DNA from: Beverwykella pulmonaria
Taxonomy: Eukaryota; Ascomycota; Dothideomycetes; Pleosporales; Melanommataceae
NCBI GenBank assembly: GCA_001599595.1
Contig: BCHH01000001.1
Coordinates: 2,761,837-2,825,836 of the forward strand
Direction of reading: 5' to 3'
DNA: 64,000 nt
The notes below the pieces were generated by a model, which worked only from the letters and a program-made list of their open reading frames with translations, did no database searches and had not been told where the DNA came from. Both the position numbers and the translations under genes were made by a program. Below, one piece after another: positions 10,685 through 23,100 of the stretch; the first letter of the stretch is position 1, and the number at the start of each line of letters is the position of its first letter.

Positions 10685-12945
10685 ATGGATCCGATACTGA
10701 GCACAACACACCCAGCTAGTGAGCCGCCTTCCAACAGATTGAGACCAAAGCCACAGCTTTCATGCGACATTTGCAAACTTCGAAAGTAATTGAACCTTAT
10801 AGATAATGTGACTGTCACCTGACTGTGATATAGGGTCAAATGTGATCGAAAATATCCTTGTAGTACTTGTACGAGCCACGGTTATCCATCATCGTGCGCA
10901 TATCCCGACAAAGACGCAGTTCAGAAGCCGACAACCCGGCAGAATATCCGTCGCAGCCCAGCCAATGCGCTTTCCAAGCTCAATGACCTGGAGAATTTAG
11001 TTCACATGTTGATGAGTGAGCGACAACAGCCACTGGCTAGCCATCCGCCACCTGAGCAGATAGCTAGCCAGTCAAGGTTTCACCCGCAATCCGAGGCCGT
11101 CGATGCTCTACCGAACAATTTCGGCCGTCTTTCTTTGGATCAAACAGAAGCAAGCTACGTTGGCAGTGATCATTGGGCTGCCGTAATAGATGGAGTAAGT
11201 CTTTTCCCTCTCCTTTTTCAAATCGTCTGTTTTTCCCAGAAAGAAAAAAAAAATAACGTTCTTAGATCGCAGAACTCAAAAATCATCTTGAAGATGCTTG
11301 CGCCCCATCGCCACTTGGTGATATTAACCTGAATATATATGGTGATGATGGCCCCAAAATCTTCCATGGAAGCATTAGGTCTGCATCCAGAGAAGAAATC
11401 ATTGCATCGCTTCCTTCAAGAGCTCTAGTGGATGGCTTTATATCCACATATTTCCTGCAGCGTGAACACATTCCGAGTAAGGCCTTGTTCTGCCCCCTCT
11501 TCCCACAATCCGTTTTAATGTATCGATATAGTATTCTTACACCAGGCTACATTTTTAAAGGAGGTAACGTATGGCTTCGCGAAGTTTCGCTCTAGTGCTA
11601 ACACCAATAGTACGACCAATTCTGGGAATGCCAAAATGGAGTCCCTATCATGTGGATCGGGTTGCTCTATTCCATCATGTGCCTTGGAGCAAGATTTCAG
11701 GGTACATATGAGGAATCAAGACGTTATGATTCTCCAAGCGCATTGAATTGCATTTTACAAGTTCAAGAGTATAGAGAGAGGACAGTACAATGCCTACTAG
11801 CTGGCAACTATACGAGACCAGGGCGATATTGCGTTGAGACTCTTCTTTTGTACTTCATGACTGAGCACTTGCATCATGTAGACGGACAGTTTGGAAACTG
11901 GCTTCTAATGGGACAGATCACTCGCATAGCAATGCGGCTTGGCCTCCATCGGGACCCTTCCCATACATCCAAGGTATCCATTTTTGAAGGAGAGATAAGG
12001 CGTCGAATGTGGACAGCTATTGTACAGATTGACCTGACTACATCTTGTCAGATGGGCCTTCCAAATATGATTCGGGAGTCCCACTGTGATACTCGGGAAC
12101 CTCTGAATCTTCTCGATGAGGATCTTGACGAAGACATGACGGAACTTCCTCGACCTAGGCCTGATTCCTTTGTCACCCCGGTACTCTATCTGTGTGTCAG
12201 GAATAGGATACTGTCCGTTTTCGCAAAAGTTTCTAACATCACGACCTCTGTCAAGCCCAGTACATACGTCGAGACGTGTGAGCTTGACGAGGAGCTGCTT
12301 GAGGCACGTGCAGCTATACCTCCTAGATTACAGTTCCGTCCAACACCTCCCTCTCATTGGGAAAGTACGGACGTCTTGATGCACCGCATTTATCTGGACG
12401 TCGTATTTCAGCATGCCCGCTGTATGTTACACCGCAAGTACTTGGTTCCAGCACGAACGAACGAGCTATATGCGAAGTCCAGGGCGACTTGCATCGAATC
12501 AGCTTTGGCACTCCTGCATCATCAACAGACCCTGCATCGCGAGACCAGACCCGGAGGACAATTCGAGATGCGTAGATGGAAACTTTCGTCCTTCTCGGAC
12601 TACGGCCTGTTGCTTGGTGCAACGGTTCTGTGCGTTGATTTGAATCACGACTTGCAGGAAGGATTGAACAATGAAGGACACTGGAAGAAGAAAGAGAGAG
12701 CAGAGATAATTGAGGCACTTCATGGTGCGCAACAGATCTTACTGCAATCATGGGAAATGTCGCCTGATTCGCGAAAAGGGGCCACAGCGATCGGAGTTAT
12801 CTTGGGAAAGATAGGAATAGCAGATTACAATAGTTTTGACGACAGCTTTGCTTCCAGCCTTATCGCTGCACAAATCCCATCTTGGTCATTGGAGGAATTC
12901 TTTGGTTCCAGATTCCCGCAATATCACACCTGGGTAAGCTCTTAA
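10685..12945 (+). CDS. Zn2Cys6 transcription factor with fungal-specific TF domain
   Basis: Exons 10685-10785, 10834-11194, 11266 to about 11475, then about 11609-12945, possibly with a mini-exon near 11546-11570; splicing between 11475 and 11623 could not be fixed. The Cys6 binuclear cluster is split by intron 1: CDICKLRK, then VKCDRKYPCSTC and CAYP. A fungal_trans domain follows (DGFISTYFLQREHIPS; FWECQNGVPIMWIGLLYSIMC; MRLGLHRDPS; RRRMWTAIVQIDLTTS). The last residues, HTWVSS followed by TAA, come just after a GTAAGC, so a further 3' exon is possible. It binds DNA in the nucleus; its target is unknown. It sits next to the MFS gene and could control it or the cluster, in addition to the AflR-like factor at 40.3 kb. 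The promoter lies directly against the copia element. Confidence 0.85.
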
Positions 12946-14059
12946 CTTGCACATTAAGGGAACAAGCTAAATGGACCTTAGAACGATAGCCCACCATGCA
13001 GTGGAGGAATTAGTACAAACTTTATTTAAGGGAGAACTGCTGTTAGGGCTAGATAATATTATATATTTACCAACGTACTCCACAAGCGAGTGAGCTACCC
13101 ACACTAGAGAGTCACCATAAAGCATACTTAAAATCAGTAAAGTCGACTCGATATACCGGACCTTGATATAAAGATTTACCGCTTAACAGGTTGGCGCAGT
13201 ACCGCCTCTTAATGCTATTGAATAGAGTCAAAAAATATCTGTTACCAATGGGGAAATGAAACCCTCACCGCAAACTTGGGACGCCTCACTCCCAAGCGCT
13301 GCAGTATGGTGGTCCGAGCGGCGGCAAGTATCAACCCCCGAAACACTTCCGACCTTCCGAGCTCTACAATCTGATGGTCCGAACGGTGGCAGGGATCGAC
13401 CCCCCGAACGCTTAAGACCGACCCGCCGAGCGTTGGGACCTCGCTTCCGAGCTGTGAGCAAGGGCTCTCTCTCAGAGTCTTAACTTTAGACAGTAATAGC
13501 AGCTTTATGAATACTGGTATCACAAGTTGGTCGCTTACACTTAGCTTTCTTGACAGAATCTGCGGCACAACGGACACGTGCAGAAGAGCTGGCCTTCACA
13601 CAATTTGTGAAAAGCCTAGAAGATATTGCAAACGCCGTATCTAGGGATTAGTTCCTGATGGAAGTAGATTATTTCAGGTTCTATAGACCTCATCGAGTCC
13701 ATTCCACTCTAGCAAATGTTTCGCATGTAACAAAAGTCAATTGTCTTTCATAGTGAACAGTTTCTCCAAATATCGATTTCGTTGGCTGTGCCACCGCTGC
13801 TGTTGCCACGCCCGAGACTAGAGCCTGCTACGGCAAAGCCCTCGGGCTCCTCGCTTAAGAGCTGCGATCGAGTCAGTGACGCCCTTCATCTGCCCAATGA
13901 AGTAACTTCGTTCCAATAGCGCAATTTGGTGGAACAATTGTGCCTCGTGTCTTGGGCAATCTCATGTTGATAAGTATACAGGGAGCTTCGAGCTTCATGA
14001 CATCTTTGACCATTCGAATCAATATTTCCGAACATTTTTAATAATTGTCGTTGCCGCCG
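12946..14059. other. 1.1-kb spacer with an imperfect 65-bp tandem repeat
   Basis: No gene is seen. A GC-rich stretch at about 13,245-13,450 contains two imperfect copies of a segment starting GGTCCGA(G/A)CGG(C/T)GGCA at 13,311 and 13,376 (65-bp period), continuing through TATCAACCCCCGAA and GATCGACCCCCCGAA. The rest is ordinary non-coding DNA carrying the MFS promoter. Confidence 0.5.
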
Positions 14060-16127
14060 ATGGCCCTACCAGAAAGACCGATCACTCGAGAAAGCGAAGT
14101 AGCAGAAAGAGTTATCAGGGATGATGTCTCCAAAAAGAGATGGGTGAGCTACATCTGGGACACACTTGATAAGCCGAAGGAAGAGCGCAGATTCCTCTTT
14201 AAGTTGGACGCGGCGCTGCTAACATATGCCTGTCTTGGTAAGGCATTTTCTTTGCGAAATTGATGATGGCTAATTATTCGCATCAGGATTTTTCGTAAAG
14301 TTTTTGGATCAAGTAAATATCAACAATGCATTCGTGTCTGGAATGTTTGTAGACCTTTTTTTTCCCTTTTATCGAAGGTACTAAATCTAGAGCAGGAAAG
14401 AAGACCTCGGCCTCTACAAGAACCAACTGAATTATATGCAAACATGCTGGACCGTGGGCTATATCTTTGGACAGGTCCCGAGTAACATCCTTCTGACGCG
14501 AGTACCTGCGCATATCTGGGTCCCATTTTGTGAGGCATGTCGAAGAGTTCCGAGTACAGAGACTAAGTTCTAATTACCACACTAGGTCGTATGGTCAGTT
14601 TTGACATTCACGCTTTGTCGCGCAAAAACTGCAACTCACATTTACGTAATTCGCTTCTTCGTGGGTTAGTTGGATTCCTTTTCGCAGGTGGTTTTATATA
14701 TTCACATGTTGCAGGCCTTTTTGAAAGCACCTTCTACCCCGGTATGCAATATATCATTGGATCCTGGTATCGCAAAGACGAGTTGGCAAAGCGAACATGT
14801 ATCTTTCACGTTAGCAGCGTTCTAGGAGCTATGTTCTCTGGCTATTTAATGGCTGCAGTTTACCATCTAAATGGAGTAGGTGGTTTCAAAGGCTGGCAAT
14901 GGTATGTTTCAAAGCTCGATGTCGTATGACAGCTACGCTAATGTTTGAAGGCTATTCATAATCGACGGTGTCATCTCATTGCCTGTCGCTTTGGCTGGGT
15001 TCTGGATGATACCCGACGTTCCCGAGATATCAAAACCATGGTACTTGACACCAACAGTAAGCTCATGACATAATTTCCCTCTTGGTCTTGTGCAACAGAT
15101 TATCTGATGCACGTGTAGGAGGTAGCCTTTGCACAGAAGCGAATGGAGTTGGAAGGTCGTGAGAAGAGGAGTAAATACACAGTCTCCAAAATTAAACGCA
15201 TAGTAACGTCGTGGCACATTTATGCGCTCACACTAGTATATGTGTAAGTGTTCTATTAACATTGGGTTGTTCGACTTGTTACTGATAAATCTCAATAGTT
15301 TCTGGGCCAATGGTGTTATTGGTGCAGCCGCGCCAGCATTTCAACTGTGTGTATCTTTGCTTGTCATTGAGCATACTCAAACTTACGTTGCTTAGATTTC
15401 TCAAAGCCTCTAAGAATCCCAAATATACAGTAGGCCAAATCAATTCCTACGGCACAGTTCCGTTTGCAGTTCAAGCGGTTGCTACCTTGATTTACGCATG
15501 TAAGTTTACATAGGTTCAGGGTCCCGTACGTGAGTGCTAACTGGTAGAAGGGTTATCTGATTCAGTCCTCAAAGGTGCTCGCTGGCCTCCCATCATTTTT
15601 GGAGCTGTATGTACCTTTCACCATCCGGATGTGAATTCTTGAAAATTAACCTCTCAGGTCTTGAATATCGTTCTGGGCGTATCTCTTGCTTGGTGGAACA
15701 TTCCTGATGGATGGAAATGGGCTTGCTTTGCCCTTGCCGGTATTGCAGGAGGTTCAGGGGGGTTATTCTTCGCGTAAGCTCACACTATTTTATCTGTTCT
15801 TGTCACGAGACTAGCGCTTACATAGATGAAAGCTGGGCAACAGAAATTTGCAGCAGAGACAGCGAAGAGCGAGCGATCGTGATTGGGACTATGAACGAAT
15901 TAGCCTACGTCGTTCAGGTCTGGCTGCCACTGATTGTATTCCAGCAAGTCCATGCGCCTCGGTACTATAGGGGCTGGGTTACGGTGTCGGTCTTGAATGC
16001 TTGTCTTATATTCGCAACTCTTGGTACATGGTGGCTTCAGAGAAATGAAGATGCCAACAGAGAGACAAGTAATTACAGTGAGTCGGAAGAAGGTGAATCC
16101 AGCGAAGTAAAGGTCAGTCCCAAGTGA
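14060..16127 (+). CDS. MFS transporter, Dal5/Tna1-like anion:cation symporter family
   Basis: A multi-exon gene with ATG at 14060. Supported exons are 14060-14237, 14287 to about 14342, about 14397-14534, 14586 to about 14664, then several more to the stop at 16127. Conserved pieces in order: the cytosolic N-terminus; [19 protein letters not shown] (TM1); [21 protein letters not shown] (TM2); [39 protein letters not shown], the family signature after TM4; the central loop; [16 protein letters not shown]; and [18 protein letters not shown] near the end. The tail is acidic and serine-rich. The family moves organic anions such as allantoate, nicotinate or pantothenate. Here it may export a pathway product or import a precursor, which is inference. 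The intron at 14535-14585 appears to start with GC (GCATGT). Exon edges after 14.9 kb are approximate. Confidence 0.85.
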
Positions 16128-16596
16128 TTTCTAGGGGCTTATACGGTGTTTTAGTACCGGAGTGTTCCTGTCTATACGCATGCAAATCGATACCTCTCGT
16201 AACTGCACGCGATCGAGCAAGATATTGTTAGACTAGCGAGCATAAATTTTTTGTCAATGTAGCACAAACCCATCTGTGGAAGGTAAACACTGTTCAGCTT
16301 GATGCAAACAGTGGTACCAAAATCCCAAAAGTTCGACAAGGCAGTTTGGAAGGAAACTGACAACAAACTGTAATCTATAGAAATGCACTTCTGGCCTATC
16401 TTTGCGAACAGCTACTTTATCTCTTTGCTGCTTTTCTATTATATAATGTGAGCCACAGCCGTCCTGATATCACGAATATAGGTGGGGAGTTAGCAATATT
16501 TCCTCAACATTATCTATTTGAAGAGGGCAATATGCCCACCTGGAGCCACTACCGCGGAGACATGCTTTCCATGAAACCGTCAGAGATCACCCTTCT
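16128..16596. other. Spacer between convergent genes
   Basis: The 3' regions of the MFS gene (+) and the O-methyltransferase (-) face each other here. Nothing else is seen. Confidence 0.5.
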
Positions 16597-18249
16597 CTAT
16601 GCCAACTCCGCTTCAATCAGTGAAACTTGACTCCTACAGGACCAAATTTGCTTGATTTTCAAGCCTGCCTTCTGAACAATGGCATTGAACTCTTGTGGTG
16701 TTCTCTCGATACCATTGATACTCGCCATCATCGTTATGTCGCGGCTGTGGCTGAAGCGAGTATGATAGCCATAGTTCGCTGGAAGTGGAGTCGGTGCAGA
16801 CTTTAACTCGGGGTTACCAAGAGTGGTATTCATTACTTGATCGCATATCAGCACTCGGGAATGCGGAGCCATGCTTTCACGAATAGCAGAAAGAATGCGG
16901 ACGCAATAATCATCAGACCAGTCATGGCTACGCTTTGGAATTAGCTCAGAATACTAAATTGAAGTTTAGTTCACTCGAAGGAATCAGCTTACAGGACGTA
17001 TCGCAAAAAGTATATGTCAGCTCCCTCGGTTGGATTTTTATCAAAAAAACTATGCGCCACAAATTTGACGCGGCCATCTTTGACTGCCTTAGGGTTCTCT
17101 TTAGGCCAGACCTGCTCTAGCCCTTGTTTTACTACTGGGGCGCGGTCTTGGACAACGAATCGCAAGTGAGGGTAGACTTTGCTTAGCTGGAGTGGAAAAC
17201 CCCCCACGCCACCGCCAACATCTACAATCAGAGAGCTTCCCAGTGACGCCCATGGATAATCTAGAGGCATCAGTAGTTGACCATGTTCTTCTATAATTTG
17301 ACATTGCCAGTCTTACCATAGACATGCGCAGCGCCGAACACTCGCCCGCCGCCGACCATAGCTAAACCCATGATGGCAAGCTCAGGTCTGGCCACCAAGC
17401 CGTCCTCACCCTTCGGTTGAGGCTCCAATACGAGACTTGGAATGCCGGGGTAGTGTCCTCCAGAGTCCAAGAGCTTGTCCTGCTCAACTCTCTCCTCGAT
17501 CCAATCCCACCGAGTTTTAGTAGTGCCGATGGCATCCTGCCAGGCTGTTTTCGCTACGTCATAAGATGGGCCAGTTTCAGGATTCAGCAGATTTCGCGGC
17601 AAGCGATCTGAAGCGCTGAATGCCTCACTATTGACGAGCTGAACATATGCTCTTAGCGGCTCGTTCGAAACCAAAGCGGCGGAGATGGAATTGTTCGCAA
17701 AGACTTCATCGCCGATTTGCTTGAAAATCCCAATTGAGCTTAGATACCTCAATATGCGAGCTACAACCTGAGATCAGTCATTAGCTACTATTTAGGAATG
17801 ACAAACTCACACAATTTGCGACTCTCTATCTTTGCTTCCTTGCTTATCTCAGAGATATGTTTTCCAACGCTATTATTTCCAGCTGCCAATGTGTCTGCAA
17901 TACGCCTCTCCGCAGCAATGTATAGAGCGCGGGATTCTTGGAACTGGGTGGCCACTTCAAGAATCCTGATGCTCGGGTCCGATACAAGCTCTGTCAGTTT
18001 GCCAGTTGCGGCCAGAATAGTCCGCTGAGCGTCATAGAGTTCATGACTTGGCAAATTTTGCCGAGGACCGTTAGCCGACACGCCATTGGCTAGACCCTGG
18101 TCGTTGAGGGTCTCTGCTTCTTTTGACCATTCCGATATGATGGTCTGGGCGGCCTTAGTGACAAGCTCAGCCGTTTGTAGAAGCTGTACAGCATCAGATA
18201 AAGTCTTTGGTTGGCGCGACATGTTGGCGTTGGCGGGAGCGTTTAGCAA
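16597..18249 (-). CDS. SAM-dependent O-methyltransferase, GedA/TpcA/AflP type
   Basis: Four exons on the minus strand: 18249-17811, 17760-17317, 17290-16993 and 16927-16597, giving about 503 residues. A later in-frame ATG at 18222 is an alternative start. The N-terminal half carries the dimerisation helices (LSRILRYLSSIGIF after intron 1). The SAM-binding motif is LIVDVGGGVGGFPLQLS, followed by VVQDRAPVVKQG. LHDWSDDYC, created across intron 3, holds the catalytic histidine, and the tail has MMASINGIERTPQEFNAI. The family methylates polyketide phenols; the cluster homologues convert emodin to questin. It is convergent with the MFS gene and transcribed in the same direction as the thioesterase upstream. 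Substrate is inferred from cluster content. Confidence 0.88.
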
Positions 18250-18758
18250 GGAGGGATCGATGCCTATGGAGTTTAGGTTCTGATGAGCGCGAACTCGACT
18301 CTTCTTTAATTAACTGGCAGCGTTTACCATGGCGACTTTCGGAAGTGAAGGAGCTGGCATTGATGAACAGGTTTCAGGCTGCCCCGGTTTGTTAGCGTAC
18401 AGCTTTCGTGATTCACGCCCGAAATCACGTGCGTTTAATAGCCCGCTCCCCGTAATCGGCACTTAACAAAGAAAGTCGAATGCCGGGATCCTTGCATGGC
18501 TGAACTCCACAGGTGCAATATGTCCGATTCTCATTTTCTGTCTCCTCCGAGAGTAGATTGATAGGTGAAGTTTCGTCACGACACCGTTCACATGCCCGTT
18601 GCAGCACGGCTGAATACTCCTGATGCAATGCCGAAGCGCAATTCTTTCTTAAAAAGTATTTCTGAAATAAACAATCTCTATTGCACATCGAGTCATCAAA
18701 TTTATCCGAAACTAATCATGGCCCTATCGGAGCCCGCAAAGAGGTACACGTTGTATCA
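18250..18758. other. Spacer, promoter of the O-methyltransferase
   Basis: About 0.5 kb between the thioesterase stop and the methyltransferase start. A small open frame (18425-18688, -) is Cys-rich by chance and resembles nothing known. Confidence 0.4.
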
Positions 18759-19764
18759 TTATGCCAAATCCACTACAAACCACCTTTTCTCCCCTCGCCT
18801 CAACTCGAAAGCGACTCGGCCATCCTCAGCCAACTTCTTTAAAATTTCTTCTGTAAAAGGCTCCAGTGCCATTTCCCTCATCTCCCCGCCCAATTCACTG
18901 CCATGCATTTCCGTGACTAACTGCTTAACCGTCACGCTGCCTTTACCGTGTCCTCTGCTCTGTTCCTCACGTTTGACTCTCCTTAGAGTCTGCAATACCC
19001 GATCTTCGCGTCTAGTCTTCTGCGCCAGCTCTATCTTGATCTTAAGAGGGAGGTTTTTGATAACATCGCCATGAGCCGGATATCCCACCGTGCAATTGTG
19101 CGACTGCATCGTCTTCAACGACGTCATCCAGGTTCCTAAGAGCTCGACAGCGCTTGTTCCGTGGCCAAGTATATTATCTCCCGTGAACATAGCATTTTCT
19201 TCTTCAAGTATGAAGCACATGTGATCGTGGGAGTGGCCTGGAGAGTGCACCGCTCGGATAGTGGCACCTTCAACCTTGAACGTCTGGCCATCCGAAATCG
19301 ACTGTTGGCCCTTGCTAGGTGTGTGCTTGAAAACAGACTGGGAGAGATCGGGGTAAAGCCGAATCAGGTCGGGTACGCCTCCAGTATGATCTCCGTGCCA
19401 GTGAGTAAGGACCACGTGAGACAACCCAATTGATGTATTGGCAAGAGTAGACGATATCAAGTCTGCCCACTCTGGAATTCCCTGCCCAGTATCGATAATG
19501 AGTCTCTTTGAGCCTGTACCGACGATGTAGGTGTTTGTGCCCTGCAGTGTGAACTGGTTGCTACTGTTAACCATTGAAAAAAATGTGAAACACATAATCT
19601 GGTTTTACCTTCCCTGGGTTCTGTCCCAGCACGCGAATTACCAGAGGGCTAATTTGCTCTACATCTTCCAAATGAGGTAGACGAGCATGTTGTGTGTCTA
19701 GGTAGTCGTCAAATGCGCAAGCGTTGAGTGTTTTATTAATCTGGCGGTAGCCTCCTCGACTCAT
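18759..19764 (-). CDS. Metallo-beta-lactamase thioesterase releasing the PKS product (GedB/TpcB/MdpF type)
   Basis: Two exons, 19764-19609 and 19553-18759, give 316 residues, the usual size. Exon 1 ends in RVLGQNPGK and exon 2 continues FTLQGTNTYIVGTG, the conserved lead-in of this family. The metal-binding motif THWHGDHTGG is followed by HSPGHSHDHMCF, the ligand Asp in FTGDNILG and a late His in VGYPAHGD. The protein hydrolyses the acyl-ACP thioester made by a synthase without its own thioesterase domain, releasing atrochrysone carboxylic acid. It is divergent from the synthase, with starts about 395 bp apart, which fits coordinate control. The residues that bind two zinc ions are all present. 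Confidence 0.93.
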
Positions 19765-20159
19765 TGTTGGAGAATTGGGCTGCAGAATGGACGTGAGAGG
19801 TGGGATATTGGAGGAAAAAACGAAGAGATGCGGGTTATCTAGCTGTATCCTTTCTCAAGGCCTATCGGCCTGATCCAAATGCTTACTCTTGGCGATGCAA
19901 TGTGATATCCGGGAGAGTGAAGTCGAAAGATAGGCTACTCGGAGCGCGGGAAATACTTTTTAGAGAGTTTTCTTCATGATTTACATCTTCCATGCCGAGT
20001 TGCATTAGCCCGAGAAGCGGGAATGATCTGCCCGATCGGTGTATGCGTTAGTGGCGCCTGGTTGGCTGTCCTCTGTTTCAACAATGTAGGGTGGCGCTGT
20101 ACGCTTCCGCTTTATCTACTCGACAATCACTTCAATAGCACCGTTCTTTGGATTCTCTC
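19765..20159. promoter_or_regulatory. Shared divergent promoter of thioesterase and polyketide synthase, with an AflR-type site
   Basis: The intergenic region contains TCGGAGCGCGG at 19939-19949, a full match to the AflR consensus TCGSWNNSCGR known from aflatoxin and sterigmatocystin promoters. An AflR-like factor is encoded at 40.25-41.80 kb in the same cluster. Binding itself is inferred. Confidence 0.6.
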
Positions 20160-23100
20160 ATGAGTACTTCAACAGTTCTTTCTTCTGATATGTCATCGAA
20201 CCATTCAACACCTATGGTCACGCTTACACCATCATCGGACTCCCAGGGAGGCAATCACGATATGAAACTAGCTTACTTCAGTAACGAGTTCCCACACGAT
20301 GACATACAATATCTAGCTCGCCGACTGCACATCCACAGCAAAGACAGGCGCCATCATATTCTCGCAAGGTTTATAGAAGAGTCCACCTTGGCTGTTCGTG
20401 AAGAAATACAACAACTCCCAGCAGCCCTAAGAGCGCTCCTACCACCTTTCGAGACAATCTTGAACTTTGCGGAATACCCTAAGCTTCGAAATGGGCCGCT
20501 ATCTGGATCTATAGACGGAGTTCTACTATGCTCAATTGAGCTTGCCACCTTCATAGGGTACGTCGCAATCTGAATCAGTGTTCTTGGGCTCTGTTAGCCT
20601 TTACTTATCATGTACCATTAGCCACTACGAAAATTCTGCCAATGAGTTCGAATTTGATCCTGTAAATACATGCCTCACTGGCCTAGGCATCGGGCTTTTG
20701 GCCACAGCTGCCGTCTCATTATCACCCACTCTGGCAGACATTCCGCTTGCTGGTGCTGCAGTGGTGCGCGTTGCCTTTCGCCTTGGCATCTTGGTTGATG
20801 AAGTCTCGCAAAATCTGCAACCTCGCGAGTCGACAGCGCCAGATGCACCCGAATCCTGGGCTACCGTGCTGCCTGATGTGGTGCCGGACGAAGTTCAAGA
20901 AGCGCTGGACTCGATCCACGCTAAAGAGGTAAGTGAAATTTAGTGCCACCGTCACCAAAAACCCACATGACAGATTTTCCCGAGCTAACAGGGAAAACAG
21001 AAAACCCCTGAGACTAGCAAGGTCTTCATTAGTGCACTGAGCAAGACGTCAGTAACTGTTAGCGGACCACCATCGAGGTTACGGCACATTTTCCGTCTCT
21101 CGGATTTTTTTCGCGATCGCAAGTTCGTCACTCTGCCTGTATACGGTGGCCTGTGCCATGCAAAACACATATACAGCCAGGACCACGTCCATACCATCGT
21201 TCGAAAGAGGTCGTTCGACTTTTTGAATACTAATGCTACCCCATTGATTCCAATCTTTTCAACGAACACGGGAAGACCGTTCCCAGCAACAAGTGCCACG
21301 GAACTGTTCGAGAACATCATCTCGGAAATCCTTACGCAACAAATTCGGTGGGATAATGTCATTCACGGTGTCATCGAGAGAGTCTGTGCTATCGGTGCCA
21401 CTGGGCTCCATGCACTTGTCTTCCGGATTTCTCTCCCCATTCATGATCTCACCGTGGCCTTAAAATCTAAACTCGAGCACGTCGAAATAACGACAGAGGA
21501 GCTTCTTCCATGGATTTCAAAGAAGACAGATAGCGATTTTCTACCTCGAGGCCCATTACGCTCGAAGATTGCAATTGTGGGCATGTCATGCAGGATGCCT
21601 GGTGGAGCCACAAATACGGAAAAATTCTGGGAACTATTAGAAAAAGGTCTCGACGTGCACCGGGAGATTCCAGCCGACCGATTTGATGTGGACACCCATT
21701 GGGACCCTGCAGGAAAGCGAGTCAACGCGAGTCATACAAGGTTTGGTTGCTTCATTGACGAACCTGGCTTGTTTGATGCACCATTCTTCAATATGTCCCC
21801 CCGAGAAGCACAGCAGACAGATCCAATGCAGCGGCTTGCTCTAGTTACGGCTTATGAAGCGCTCGAGAGAGCAGGGTACGTGGCCAACCGATCAGCTGCT
21901 ACCAACCTACACCGCATTGGGACATTCTATGGGCAAGCCAGCGATGACTACCGCGAAGTGAACACAGCCCAGGAGATCAGCACATACTTCATCCCAGGTG
22001 GTTGCCGTGCGTTTGGCCCTGGCCGCATCAACTATTTCTTCAAGTTCTCCGGGCCGAGCTACAGTATCGATACGGCATGCTCGTCTAGTCTGGCCACCAT
22101 ACAGGTTAGTTGAAATTGATGTAGCACTGAGAACTCAAACGACTTACAATTTGAAAACAGGCTGCCTGCACGTCACTCTGGAATGGAGATACAGACACAG
22201 TTGTAGCCGGAGGCATGAACGTATTGACGAATTCTGATGCGTTCGCCGGGCTTAGTCATGGCCATTTCCTTACAAAAACGCCCAATGCTTGTAAAACTTG
22301 GGATGCTGAAGCAGATGGATACTGTCGAGCCGATGGTATTGGATCGATTGTAATGAAACGACTTGAGGACGCGGAAGCAGACAACGACAATATCATTGGC
22401 GTTATCCTCGGAGCCGCTACGAATCACTCAGCTGAAGCTATCTCCATTACCCATCCACATGCTGGTGCTCAATCGTATCTCTCTCAGCAGGTATTGAGAA
22501 ATGCTGGCATTGACCCTCTGGATGTCAGCTTCGTGGAAATGCATGGCACGGGTACCCAGGCTGGTGATTCAGTGGAAATCCAGTCTGTTGTGGATGTGTA
22601 CGCTCCGCTCACGAAACGTCGCAGTGCCAAGCAGCCGTTGTATATTGGAGCAGTGAAGGCGAATGTTGGACATGGTGAAGCTGTCGCGGGAGTGACGGCG
22701 CTCCTTAAAGTCCTACTAATGTTCCAGAAGGAAATAATTCCACCACACGTTGGTATAAAAAGTAGGATTAACCCTGGGTTTCCTAAAGATCTAGATAAGC
22801 GTAACCTCCACATACCTTACGACAAACAGCAATGGCCCCGTGTGCCGGGCAAGAAGCGCATTGCTGCAGTGAACAACTTCAGTGCTGCAGGAGGCAACAC
22901 GACGCTTGTAATTGAGGAAGGCCCCATACAAGAGGTGACGGAAGTAGACCCACGCTTGACTCACCTTATTTCAGTGTCGGCTAAGAGCAAGGGGTCACTG
23001 AAGGGCAATCTCGAACGACTGATTGCGTATCTGGACGCTAACCCGGAAGTTTCGTTGTCGGATCTCTCTTACTCGACGACCGCGAGAAGATACCACCACA

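Noticed and set aside
18565..19074. 169-codon plus-strand frame over the thioesterase
   Set aside because: Shadow of the minus-strand gene, which has all metal-binding motifs.
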